Shown: positions 37,767 to 50,531 of the stretch, piece by piece | Numbering within the stretch: position 1 is the first letter of the stretch | How the letters are laid out: each line of letters starts with the position of its first letter | NCBI GenBank assembly: GCA_964057225.1 | Contig: OZ059896.1 | Location: forward strand, 13,500,501-13,564,500 | Direction: 5' to 3' | Source: Auanema rhodensis | Lineage: Eukaryota; Nematoda; Chromadorea; Rhabditida; Rhabditidae | DNA length: 64,000 nt | Notes under the pieces: generated by a model | What the model was told of the DNA's origin: nothing | Databases searched by the model: none | What the model saw: only the letters and a program-made list of their open reading frames with translations | Position numbers and translations under genes: made by a program

Positions 37767-38714
37767 CTATCTTACTCTCTTCTATCTTAATTATTTTGTT
37801 TTAACTCTCATAAACTGAAAGACAAAGTAGGAGGAGCACAAGATTGAGAATACATATGAGACTATGAGAGAGAGAGAGAGAGAAGAGTGTGTGTGAGTCA
37901 AAATCGAAGAGAATCAGAACAGCAACTGGGAGGAGGCGTTAGACTTCTAAACAAGGCAAATGACAGCCGGCATATTGTCCATTTCAATGTGCAAAATCAA
38001 CAGACATAAAGATATTTCTCTATGTCATCTCATCTCATTCTCTCCTTCCCTCTCCCGTTTTCTTGGAATTCATCAAAGAGAGTTTAGGGTAAACCTTAAA
38101 AGATTTTCTTTTCATTCAAAATCATCTTTCATTTCTCTTCGTTATGTATAAGAAGAAACCTTTCTTTCGTGTCTATATCTACATTTAGATTCCTTTTCAT
38201 CAAACTATATTTATATAAATATATAATAGAATAGTCATTACTATATACATTAGTTTATATAAATATTCTCATGAATCTTTAGCCATTATTAACCTTTCTT
38301 CATATTTATTATTGTCATCTTCTTTTTTTTTCTTTTACTTCACATTCTAAAATACAAATTGCATATACAATATCTTTTCTTTCTTTTTTTTTCAATTAAT
38401 TCTCCTCAATAAAATGGAAAAATAATTCATTTTATCATTTTATGTCATTCATTTTCCTTTAATTCTTCCTTTTCCTTGTAACAACATTCTACATCATCGT
38501 CATTTTTTTGACCAATTCTGTTTCCTTTTCCATATGTGCTCCAACTTTTTTATTTTTGAAAAATCTATTGTTGCCCCTAGCATCATCTTCTTCTTCATAT
38601 TCATATATGGTTAATTGTTTTTTTTATTTCAATTTCAATCTTCTTTTAAATATTTTTATGATATTATATACATATAGTATATAGTATATTTTTTATTTTT
38701 AGAAGAATGCTAGG

Positions 38715-41700
38715 ATGCTGTTTCAATACTATATTCTAATCTATTATTTTTTACTCATTCAATCAACAACTCAGAATATATTTCATAGTAAAACTGAAAT
38801 TAATAATATTCTTGTACATGAAGATAAGGTAAGTCGTTCTTTCTTTCAAAATAAATTTCAAATTCTCTTCATTATCTTCTAAAAGATTTTTTATTATTTT
38901 TCCTTTTTCCTCCTTCTCTTCTATTCCCCACCGTATGTGAGTTTGATGTCCGAACTTCCTTCAGACCTACCTCGTCGTTCTCACAAATTGACCCCCCCCC
39001 CTCCACCACGGAAGGATTAAGGGAAAACGGAATTATATGGGAAAAATCATTTCGCTTCTCTGAAATACCAATCTTCTTTCCAATTTTTTGAAAATATTTG
39101 TTTTTATGAAAAAAATAATTTAACTTGTAAATATGATATATTGAGTTGAAGAGATATGAGATAAGAGGAAGATTTGAAATGAATTTCCAGCAACTCATTT
39201 GGGAATAAAAGAAGAATCGAAAAGCTTTATGTCTTTTGAGTCTCATCCACAGACTAATCCATCACATTCTGACTTCTTTTCCATTCTTATTCCTTTTCTG
39301 CTTCTTGTATAAACCTATAACTTAGTCCACAAATTGTTTTGGAATTATTTAGATAAGTCACATATTTGTTGAAAACTCATGTAATCTAAATAAAATTCAA
39401 AGAATATGTTAATCAGAGTCTGATAATTTCATATAAAAGGTTGATATAAATCGGTTGAAGGAATAGAAGCCGTGAAAGAGAGAGGGAGAGAGGGAGAGAG
39501 GGAGAGAGGGAGAGAGGGAGAAAGAGGGAGAGAGAGAGAAAGAGGGAGAGAGAGAGAGAGGGAAAGGGGGGGGAGGAAGATAGTTGTGTTTGAGAAGCCA
39601 TATAGTTGAAATGGTATAGAATTAGCTACATTTTGGTCTATTAGGCAATAAATGAAATAAGCTTAAAATGAAATAGTATTTGATTTGCATATAGTCATAG
39701 GGAGAGATATTGAATATTGAAATAAAAGGAAATGGAAAAGCGATGGTGTGGTATGAGAAGAGGAGGTGAAGCGGAATAAAGTTCCGAGAATGATGAACGC
39801 CAATTGGTCATCATGGGAATCATTGATGATACTCATGCTTGTAATTCTGTTCATTACATTATGAAAGCTTGAAATGATTTGAAATCAAACTATATACTAA
39901 TAGTAAAGAAGAAAAGAAATTGAATTATTACAGATATTTGTTGGAAGTGTGAATAGTATAGCAAGCCTTTGGCTTTCAAATCTTAGTCTTTCACATCAAA
40001 CATCAACTGGACCTGTCAAAGATTCACCATTTTGTAATTATGATGGATCAAGTTGTCTACGTGAAGCTCGTCTTCTCTCAACAGACAATCACAATAAAAT
40101 TTTGGTCAGATATGGTTCTTCAACGGACAAAATAACCGTCTGCGGTTCTGTAAAGCAAGGTATTGCTCAAGTTTGTGTTCGAGAAAGCATTAATTCTAAT
40201 TTTCAGGAACATGTTCCCTCTATTCTATAAAAGATTTAAAACTTATATCTTCTGGAGATGTAGCTGTAGCTGCCAATTTACCGTCAGCATCAACAGTAGC
40301 ATTAACAGCAGGAGAAAACATCTATGTTGCTGCTTCACATTCAACGGATAGCCCATACCGTGATCCGTTCCCGATTGTTGCTATTCGTCAATTACCAGAC
40401 TTTTATGTTCTGAATGCTGGAAGTTTAGAAGGAGAAGGAGCTGTTTATCAAAGAGCAGAATTCCGATCAACTCATCCAATTCGATATGTTTCCATCTTTC
40501 AACATCAGCATTTTGTCTACATAGCATCGGTTGAAACCCAATCAACCTGGAAGACAAGAACAACGAAACTCATTCGATTTTGCGCCAATGACACAAGGTA
40601 CCGTTTAAACAGATTTTTCGATTAATTTCATATACATTATACTTACGCTTCAACAAGTTAAACTTCTATATTTCAAGTTGAAACACATTTTGACCTTGAA
40701 ATTTACATAAAGAAAGTAGAAAATTTGATTGTAATCACACGACAATATGATCCAAACAAAGACAATTTATATTTTTTTCAGATTTGTTTCATATTCTGAA
40801 ATTGAACTTCAATGTCGTTCTGATGATAATCATAATTATCCATATATAACAAGTACTATTCTTAATGGTATTCATCGTTTTATTCAAATATTTTGTACTA
40901 ATTGTCTTTTTTTTCCCTCAAGGTGATACATTGATTGCTACTTTTACTGATTCAACTTCATCTAAATCTGCTATTTGTGCTTTTTCAATGCAAAAAATTA
41001 AATTAACTTATTGGTATAATATTGATCGATGTCGTGGAGGTACAGATTCTATTGGATTACCTCATATTGGACGAGATTCCAAATGTGCAAATGTAGGAGA
41101 ATGATAGAATTTTCTATTTCTATTTCTATGAATTTCAATTTGATTTTCAGAAATCTCGAGCTCCCTTAGATGAGGATACATGTGAACTTGGAGTTGGAGG
41201 TTCTATTGAAGCTGTTGAGATGGCCGCCTATGAGATGAACGATGTCATCACATCCGTTACAGTAGCTGAATCATCCATCATCATCATTGGAACTATGAGT
41301 GGCCAAGTTGTACTGGTATGTTATCCACAACATTCATATTCAAACATGTGTATAGCGGTAAAGATCAAAGATAATTCTTATCATAACAGATGTTTGATTA
41401 AGATTTTTTAAATTATTCACAAAAATAATTTATATTTTTGATTAAAAATATAACATATGGATAGCATAGATTGTTGATGATCATAGTCTTCAGTACAAAT
41501 TTACTGAACAGATTTAAGCAACAGATGACGGATTAGGTATCCCCTTATATCTTCAAATCAATTCTATCTCAGTCTGTCTCTCTCTCTCTCTCTCTCTTTC
41601 TTTCTGTGCTTTATATAGTTCTTTGATATCAATATTGAGAACAGATTTTGACCATGATGACAGCCATCTGGAAATGTATTCATAGAAATATAGTGATTGA

Positions 41701-44700
41701 AAGTAAAATGACTCAGATTTGACATCTTTATTAATATTTCAGAAAAAAATTTCAAAAAAAAGGGATATTACATCAATCAATCTCTATTTAATGTTTATAA
41801 TATGAAATATTTATAATTTCTTTTCATTATTTTTCATGAAATATGAAAGGATTTTGATGTGAGATGGACATTATTCATTCATTGCTTCATGTTTAACAGG
41901 ATATAATGGCTGAGAATGATGCCCAATTAGTTGTAAAAGCTATTGAAGTTTCTAATCAAATTCAGAAAATCGTTCAAGAGAATGAGATGATCCCATGAGT
42001 GATTACCGGAAATTACATTTTCTGTTCAAATGCAACATAGCCATTGCCTCAAATTTAGAATTTGAGCTTTAATCATGTTGAAAGATCCAACATACATAGC
42101 GACAGTCAGATGTCATTAATGAACGATTAGGTGCCAATTCTCATTAGAAAGCCTCAAATCTTTTCTATAGCAATCGGAAGATTGATTTATGTTTATAATG
42201 TGATGAATGAATTGTGATGAAGCTGTAACTGGATAATTCACTATGAATTTCCTTTTTCTTGTATAAATACAAAGAGCATGAGAGAGAATTTGAATGTCTA
42301 TGGCTGAATAATATAAAAGAGAAAAAGATAGAGAGAGAGAGAAAATCTTAAAAGTAGGTTTAGTTTGAGATAAATAAGTACCAACAACCGCTCATATGCT
42401 CATAATGCCTTAAACATGAAAAATCGGATGATCAATTTCTACGTGAATCTTTTCACGTATATTCAAATATAACAATGTATATATTAATTGAATTTCAGTT
42501 GAAATGGAAAGATACTCATCTGGAACCATTCCGAACTGAAAAATCAACCATGGGAGGAGGAGAAGTGAAAAGTCTCAAACTTGTTGGTCAGGATATTCTT
42601 ATTCAACAACCTACAACGGTATGTTTTCTTTAAACTTTTCTCATTGTCATACAAGATAAATGTCCATGTAAAGAGGGGAGATGAAGAAAAATGTCAAAGA
42701 GAAATGAAAGATGAGATGACCCATAGATCGTATGTGTCAGGAGGCTCATTTTGGGCTAATTGTTATTCTTTGGTATAGCTTGATCCACTCATTACACACA
42801 AATTATTCAATTTGCTGCTCTTGTTTCCAATACATTTGTTGACAAATCACAGCAAATTATATGTAAACAAGAAAGAATTTTAAGAGATTTGTAACAAGTG
42901 GGATTAAGCTTGAAAATAAAAATAAAATATTTGAATATAAAATTATTTTCGGAGCATAACTATGAACATATAGTTTATTTAATTATTATTTTATAGTTAA
43001 ACATCAGTTTCAGTTGTAATATTTGTATTTCTATTGTAAAACAAATCAAAATAAAATTTGAATAAACGAGATAGAAATATGGGATGTTCCAACTAACGTT
43101 ACAGTCTCTCTCGCTCTCTTTCTTTCGCATATTGCTTCTCTCTTTAACTACCTATCTTTCTCTTTATTTTCTTTATAAAAAGAATTATATAATGAGAATA
43201 GGTCAGTTGTCTAAACAAAATGATGATCATCTACATCTGATTTATGGCTTCAAACTCTTCAATCTCCCACTTTCTCTCTCTCTCTTTCTCTCTGTTTTAC
43301 TATCAGCTGCTTCAATGAAAATATATTTCAAATATCTCTTATTGACACTACTAAACAATAATTATAAAATATTTTATGTTGTAATAGTTTATTCTACATT
43401 CATCTACAATATCAGGGATTTTAAATAATTTTAATTTTCAGATTTCACTCAAATCTTTAGCGAACTGTAAGCATTTGACTTCATGTTCAGCTTGTGTTCA
43501 AGCTAATGATCCTCTCTGCCAATGGTGTTACTCATCTGGAACTTGTACAACATCTAATCAATGTTCTTCCACACTTACGGTATTATAATCTCTATTTAAA
43601 CTTTTGATTTTATAATTTTTTTAGAATATTTGTCCAATATCAACTGGTCAACCAGTTCCATCAGTTATATCTGTTGATGAAAGTCGTACAATCTTTTTAC
43701 CAATTCGTCATCTACCTCAAGCAGACAAATTTGTTGGCAAAATTTCAAATAAATGAATAATAATTTTAAAAATATTTCAGACATATAAATGTGTATTTGG
43801 TAAAGAACAATCATTAGCTGTATGGAATGATTATGGAATATCATGTACATCACCATTAATACAAACAATATCATCAACACAACAAACTATATTATTATCT
43901 CTTCAAACATCTTCAAATAATTATTCAATTATTCAACATAATTTTACAATTTATGATTGTTCTCATCTTAAAACGTTTGTCTTTTTTAATTTTTTAAATT
44001 TTTCTTTTAAATTATCATTTTAGTTGTGCTAACTGTGCTACATCATCATGGAATTGTCATTGGTGTTCTGATACCAACAGTTGTTCTCGTCAAAATACTT
44101 GTAACCAGGTAATATTTTCCTTTTTTTAGTTTTTTAGTAAAAATCTTCTCTTTTCAGAATAAATTTTCGACTCAATGTGCAAGTATAAGGAAACATTCAA
44201 ATGATTTGCCAATTGTGATTCCGTTAGGAAAGACTAGTCAGATCAATGTGAAGTTTGATAATCTTGAAAGCATTACAAACTCCAAAAACTTGAGTTTGAC
44301 ATGTCGTCTGATTATGCAAAATCGTCTTCTGACATCGAAAGCTATCATTGATGGCGATGATGTTAAGTGCGAATCTGTTAATGTACCTTCAAGCAATTTG
44401 ACTTCCAACTTGACGAGCTCATTAGAAGTTTTGAACTTCGGTCAATTGGTTGATAAGACAGACATTGTGATGTATGACTGCCAAAACTTGGCTGCTGATT
44501 GCTCATCCTGCTCAGCATTGTCTCCCATTTGGAAGTGTCAATGGTGTGGGGGCCGATGCTCATCTGAGTGTCCATCAACAACTCATCCACCGATATGTGA
44601 TCGACCACAAATTCTTCAATTCTATCCAATGACTGGTCCAATGGAAGGTGGTACTGTCTTAACAATACTAGGAAGAGATCTTGGATCATCAGTTGAAGAT

Positions 44701-47700
44701 ATTCAAGATAGAATCATGGTAGCTGGATCAAGATGTCACATTCTTGAATATGTCATCTCAAAAAAGATTGTTTGTAAGCTTGAAAAGGTAATACTATAAT
44801 CTAAAAATTATTTATTATAATTTTCATTTTGAAGGGAAACTCATCAGGTCCAATACGTATTTCAATTGGAAGAGCATCTAAACGAACAGCAGATTCTAAA
44901 GATTATTTTTCATTTGTTGACGTTAAACTCTTCTCTGTTACTCCATTAGTTGCACCAATATCAGGTGGATCAAAGGTATACTATATGATATAAACAGTTA
45001 AATATATTTTAATTTTACAGTTAACTCTTTATGGTTCAAATTTCAATTCTGGATCTAATGTATCCATCATGATTGGTAATATCTCATGTCCTGTACTTCA
45101 ACGTAATTCATCCAGTGCAATCGTATGCGCTGTTCAATCTTCACCTACAGTACAACGAATTACATCAATTTCATTACAAATTGATAATTTCAAATATTCG
45201 TTGAATACTTTATTTGAATTTCGACCAGATCCATCAATTGCTCATCTGAAGCCTGTTGTTGCATTTAGATCAGGAGGCAAACATGTGATTGTTGATGTAA
45301 ACCATTAGTTTCATCTAATTCATTTTTTCATTTTTTATTATTTTAGGGTTCAAATTTTGATTCAATTACCTCAGCTAAGATGTATTATTTGTCCTCGTTA
45401 TCACCACCATATGAAATTATTTCTGAACTTTCGAGTTGTGAAGTTGTAAATTCAACTCGCTTAGCATGTTTAACACCAAAAGTGCTTTATAAATCAGTTC
45501 CTACTGAATCTCTTGAAAGGTAAACTTTTATATTTTAAAACAAAATTAGTTAATTGTTGTTTTTTATTTCAGATATCCAGTTGGTTTTCTGATTGATAAT
45601 GTAACATCAGTTCAAAATCTTGGTCATCGAATTCAAATGAATATCGTGCCTGATCCAGAATTCTTACCTTTCAAAGGAATACGTATACATCATGCTGATC
45701 AACCATTAATCTTAGATGGAAATTATTTAAGTGAAGGAGCTGATTTAACTGATTATCGAGTAAGTTTTCAAAAAAAAAATTTTTTAATCAATAATTTATT
45801 AGATTTTTATTGGAACTGAACGATGTTATGTATCTTTGATTGATATTCGACAATTAGTATGCAATGCTCCATTACTTCAACCATCATCAACTAATGAAAA
45901 AGGTTTGTTAATTATATTAATATATATGGGATTATATAATAATATTTTATAGGAGATATAATTGAAGATGGACCATTAGTTGTTGTTCATGTAGGTAAAT
46001 TACGTCAAGAGCTTGGCCAAGTTCAATATGCTAATTCATTGAATACGGTCCGTCTATGGGCATTAGTTATATCAAGCCTAACAGCATTAATCATTGTTTT
46101 CTTAATGCTTGTTGCTTTATGGAAGAAACGTCAAAATGAACAACAACGAGATTATAAGAAAATTCAGTTACAAATGGAACATTTGGAAAGTAATGTTCGA
46201 AAAGAATGTAAACAAGCTTTTGCTGAATTACAAACATCAATATCATTTACTGGACCTGAAGAATATGGTATGTTAGTCTTTAACTATTATAATTATTCAT
46301 GTATTTTAGGAATTATTGATCATTTAACATTTCGTGAGTATATACTTCGAATATTATGGAATGAAGGAGGTCCAATGACTAATCCATCTCTGTATTCCAT
46401 TACACTTCCATTAACATTAGCTCAATTTGATTCACTTCTAAGCTCTAAACATTTTGTTTTTGCGGTAATTTGAAAAGGATATGGCTTCTTTTAATTATTT
46501 TATTTTCAGCTAGTTGAATCAGCAGAATCTGATAGTTGCATGACACCAGCAGAGAAATCAGTTTTATCATCTCTTATCATCTCAGCTTTACTTCGAAACT
46601 TTCATTATTGTACTGATGTTATATTGGATTTACTTAGAGCTCATATTTCAAAGATGGTTCATGTAAGCTGATCCAAATATATTTTTCTTTAATTTTTATT
46701 CATATTTTCAGCAAAATGAAGCCAATCTGCTATTCAGAAAATCAGAAAGCTTAGTAGAAAAGCTTGTAGCAAAGTGGTTATCAATATGCTTACATGATGA
46801 TATACTTCTATCACAAGGATCACACTTACATCGATTACATAAAGCTTTGAAATATCAAACAGAACGTGGTCCAGTAGATATGATAACAGGAAATGCACGA
46901 TATACAATCAATGAAGCTAAGTTACTTCGAGAAACTGTTGATGCTACACCTATTGTAAGTTACATCATATTCTTATATATAATTTGAATTTGATTTCCAG
47001 GATTGTTTGGTAATGGATTTGTTCTCAAGAGGCCCATATGTAGTTCGAGCTCATGCTTGTGATACGATTACTCAATTGAAATTCAAAATTCTGGATGTTG
47101 TGTACAAGGATACTCCATTTTCACAGAGACCAACTGTACAACAATTTGATATTGGTATATACATATAGTTAAGATATATCATATATTTAAGAAATTTATT
47201 CAGAATTGCAATGTCCCCGAGTTGGAAATATCATTCTGAATGATATCGATGGCCGAGAAACAATGAAAGGACCACATCGATTGAATACATTATCATCGTA
47301 CGATATCAATAATTCTAGCTTATTGATCATGCAAAGTTCTAAAACACGCTTAGAGGATTGCAAAAGTAAAAGCTTTGTTTCATTTTTTTTTCAAAAAATT
47401 TCAAATTTCAGATGGAATGAGCGATAGTGGCCAATGTTCTTGGTCATCGCTTGATCGATCATCATCTCCATTATATTCTTCAAATTCATATTACCATTTA
47501 TCAACAAATTGTAAAACAATGGAGAAGAAAAGAAAAATTGATGAAAGTATTCCAAACTCTATTCCTGAAGTCTATTTAACTCGTCTTCTAACCAGGTAAT
47601 TCATCAATCTATTTTCTATTTTCTATTTTTATTTATTTTTCAGCAAAGGAACTGTTCAAAAGTTTATTGATGATTTCTTTGAATCTGTGTTATTCCTTGA

Positions 47701-48403
47701 AACATCATCATATCCAGTTGTTCTTAAATATCTTTTTGATTTTCTTGATGAAGAAGCTGCAAGAAATGGAATTGATTCTGTTCTTAATCATCAATGGAAA
47801 AGCAATTGCTATATTCTAAGATTATGGGCTAATCTCATTAATAATCCCAGAATTCTATTTGATATTTCTTCGAATATTTCTGTTGAAGGCAATCTTACTG
47901 TTATTGCTCAAACACTAGCAGATTGTTTTTCCTATTTGGAACCATTGTTTGGTGCTCATGCTCCATCTTCTCGTCTTCTGTTTGCCAAAGAAGTCTCAAG
48001 ACTTCGTCCTCTTGTATCAGATCTCTATCGCCGAATAGCAAGACAGCCACCTGTATCAGAACGAGTACTTCATGAGCATCTGAATTCCATAAGCTTAGTA
48101 AGTGATTCAACCACTGTTCTCTGAAACTGAATTTTTTTTTTGAAGGAACTTAACAAGAGTGGATCTACAGCTGCTTTATCAGAATTATTGGCTTGGGTAC
48201 GAGGAAATGGAATCCGTCTTGTTGATGTAATCTCTAGATCTTTCATTCAAAATTTCTAATTTTTAAATTTTCAGGTCATGTCAAAGGATAAAGAATGTTT
48301 AAATCAAAGATTACCTCATCGTTTATCTCAAATTATCAATTTATCAATGGAACAACAAAATGATCACATATATTGTACTATTTCGGATGATATTTACCAG
48401 TGA
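38715..48403 (+). CDS. plexin (semaphorin receptor)
   Basis: Cell-surface receptor for semaphorins in axon guidance and epidermal morphogenesis; 27 coding exons, about 1777 aa. Exons: 38715-38828, 39934-40159, 40207-40597, 40782-40867, 40923-41092, 41151-41315, 42499-42618, 43442-43579, 43625-43732, 43781-43974, 44024-44108, 44158-44787, 44835-44975, 45021-45296, 45347-45519, 45573-45759, 45803-45902, 45953-46267, 46310-46464, 46510-46662, 46712-46954, 47001-47154, 47204-47365, 47412-47595, 47644-48097, 48146-48226, 48275-48403. Order: signal peptide (MLFQYYILIYYFLL), sema domain (INNILVHEDKIFVGSVN onward), three PSI cysteine clusters (about 430, 575, 705), IPT repeats (about 745-1100), one membrane helix (about 1136-1158), then the split cytoplasmic GAP domain with GPVDMITGNARYTI, CDTITQLKFKILD and YLTRLLTSKGTVQKFIDDFFE. 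AATAAA at 48685-48690. Which nematode paralogue (PLX-1 or PLX-2 type) it is I cannot say. Confidence 0.95.
38992..39001 (+). repeat. poly-C run
   Basis: Ten consecutive C in plexin intron 1, embedded in a GC-richer block (38,930-39,030). Confidence 0.95.
39477..39575 (+). repeat. (GAGAGAGG)n purine tract
   Basis: About 100 bp of GAGGGAGA units ending in a G run, in plexin intron 1. It is purine-only on the plus strand, opposite to the surrounding skew. Confidence 0.9.
41900..41998 (+). other. possible alternative terminal exon inside plexin intron
   Basis: In the 1.18-kb intron after plexin exon 6, TTTAACAG is followed by a frame in phase with exon 6 that encodes about 32 residues (DIMAENDAQLVVKAIEV...) and ends in TGA at 41996-41998. 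Composition and residue pattern look coding (amphipathic helix) and differ from the surrounding intron. Use of this exon would truncate plexin within the sema domain. It could equally be a fragment of a nested gene starting at the internal ATG (41906). Confidence 0.3.
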
Positions 48404-48996
48404 TTTTACAACTTTTTCAAGCATTTTCTATAATTTTCCCCGATTTTCTTAGACATAATAAGTCTTTTTTCCAATTTTTTATTTATTCATATCTTGTTAC
48501 GTGTAATATTCGGGTATTTGTTATAATTTTAATCATTTATTCTCTTTTTCCAATATTCAGGTTGGATTTCTTCAAGTTTCATAGGAAATCATCATATGTT
48601 TTATTTTTTCTTTATTTTTTTTTGTTTGTGTTGATCTAGTCAACAATTTGAAAATATTTTTGATTACATATGTATATACTTTGAAATAAAATTTATAAAT
48701 TTAAATATAATTTTATACAAAACAAACAAAAATATGTTGTTTTATGTAAAATCAACAATACGAATATGATTAGAACCTAAGCTTGATCCAAGTTTCTAAT
48801 ATGAATGAATGAATATATCCATGTTTCTAAATGAATGTTATGGTTTTGAAATGATTTTCATTCATTATTAAAGGAAATCTATCATATCTTTCTATTTCTT
48901 CTTTATAATTTACATTTCAATCTTTATTTATAAATTGATATTACAATATGGAAAAGAAAGTATTCAAGAAGAACATAAGGTTTAAAGCAAGTAGTT
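48404..48996. other. intergenic between convergent plexin and sulfotransferase genes
   Basis: 593 bp tail-to-tail spacer. Plexin AATAAA at 48685-48690; AATAAA on the minus strand at 48923-48928 for the sulfotransferase. Nothing else is seen. Confidence 0.7.
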
Positions 48997-50531
48997 TTAA
49001 TCATTGAATTGATCATCAGATTCTAGACTAGGAAGTGAGATTCCAAATGTTTCATAATCATTTCTATAAATTTCTAATAATTTATCGAATAATATTGAAT
49101 TATTTCTGATTTCCTGAATAATAACGCTTCTGTGTGCCATCACCTTTTCACTGAAGCTTAACCTAAGACCTGTAAGATTAATATGCTTCAAATGAATAAA
49201 AGTTGATGAAAAACCTTTTAAAGAATTCCTAATATAATCAACTTTGTTTATTGGTACTTCTGAATGTATAAGAATATCACTTAAATTGTCAGCAAAGTTG
49301 TTGAATTCACTTTCATTTTTTGATGAATATTTAAGAAAATATGATCGATCATTAATACTATGCATATTACAATACCTATAATTTATATTATAATTTATAT
49401 AATTAATGTCAAATGGAATAAAAATTCAATTACCATGTATATGGGGCTAATGCTGTCAATTCTTTTTGAAATGAGTTTTCATGTTGAAGATGAAGAGATT
49501 GTAACGAAGACTTTAAGCCATCAATGACACATTGAAGTTTCCCAGGCTTACAATCGAAACATTTGTTCGGCAAATTCATTTCATTTTCATCGTCGTCATT
49601 TTCACTGAAATATAGTTTTTACTTGGCTTTTTGTTGGAAAAAAGAAGATTTTTTTGATTAAATTGGAAACTAACTTTATACAATTTTCCACATAAGAACT
49701 GAGAAAACGAGAAAATGGATTACGTATAAGAACTGTAATATTATAGTTTAAATAAACATTTTTCCTCATATCATCATATGAATCATAAAAGTTTTTTGAG
49801 CAAGAACTGAAATACATAAAAAATTTAAAGATAACCAGAATAAAATTCGTAAATTATAGATAATATACCTAGATTTATCAAGAAAAGTTGAATTAGATGA
49901 TAAAAAGTTATCAGAATCATATAAATAACAAAAAATATTTGCCATAATTCCGGTCATGGCGTCAGGTATTTCGCAATTAACAAGCTTATAGGCTGGAGCA
50001 ACCTATGAAAATCCACAACTTCTTTTTGAAAATTTATAAACAAACTTGAAATCGTTCAGAAATGCTGTTTATAGCAAAGAGAGAGGAATTAGATCCTAAA
50101 GAATATAAAATTAAATATATTTTTATGAAAAAATAAATAAACTAACCATTATAACTAGTTTTATTGTATAAATTAAAATTATAGTTAACAGATTTAGAAT
50201 ATAGAAAGATTTGATTAAAGGTTGAATTAAGTTCTACTTGAATATTAGTTTGAAAATATGTTTGATAGCATAATACTATAAATGATGTCAATATAGTTAA
50301 AATACTTAATATGGAATACAGAAAAAGGAGACGTTTTTGTGGAACAGAAATTGATGACGACGTAGTTGATGCTGAGTCGGATGCAGAAGAGGCTGGAGCT
50401 TGCTTTGTGTCAGGAGGGCTAGATGATATTATCACAAAATTTTTCATTTTTCGAGTCTGACATGATGCTGTAGATGTAAGATGGAAGCCCAATTCCTGAG
50501 TTGACGGAGCAGATGAGGAACGAATAAGCAT
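48997..50531 (-). CDS. type II membrane carbohydrate sulfotransferase-like protein (nematode family)
   Basis: Golgi-type enzyme fold that would transfer sulfate from PAPS to glycans. Exons 50531-50147, 50095-50046, 50002-49869, 49806-49675, 49604-49434 and 49375-48997 give 416 aa. A serine-rich cytosolic tail (1-66) is followed by one signal-anchor helix (about 68-88), an N-glycosylation-rich stem and the catalytic region: VAPAYKLVNCEIPDAMTG (5'-phosphosulfate loop position), RNPFSRFLSSYVENC (3'-phosphate motif, R218 and S226), the nematode-type cysteine block CFDCKPGKLQC and APYTWYC. The 5' loop lacks the usual PK, having PD at 158-159, so activity is doubtful. I start at the first ATG; the open frame continues upstream but has no earlier ATG in it. 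The gene is divergent from the ammonium transporter. Confidence 0.85.

Larger units (their letters stand above)
29176..38714 (+). promoter_or_regulatory. gene-poor region upstream of plexin
   Basis: About 9.5 kb with no recognisable protein-coding exon. 29,650-29,905 is a GC-richer, purine-rich block with an 82-codon minus-strand frame of unknown meaning. From about 29.93 kb to the plexin start the plus strand is strongly T- and C-rich, as expected of a long first intron or leader of plexin, with short composition islands at 32,110-32,380, 36,500-36,690, 37,400-37,470 and 37,920-38,000 that may be non-coding exons or enhancers. The last bases are TTTTTATTTTTAG ending at 38702, an acceptor 12 bases before the plexin ATG. 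The open frames scattered here are low-complexity F/S/L or H/P strings and I do not call them genes. Confidence 0.45.

Noticed and set aside
38872-39246. 124-codon minus-strand frame
   Set aside because: Lies in plexin intron 1 antisense to the gene; low-complexity F/K/N-rich sequence.
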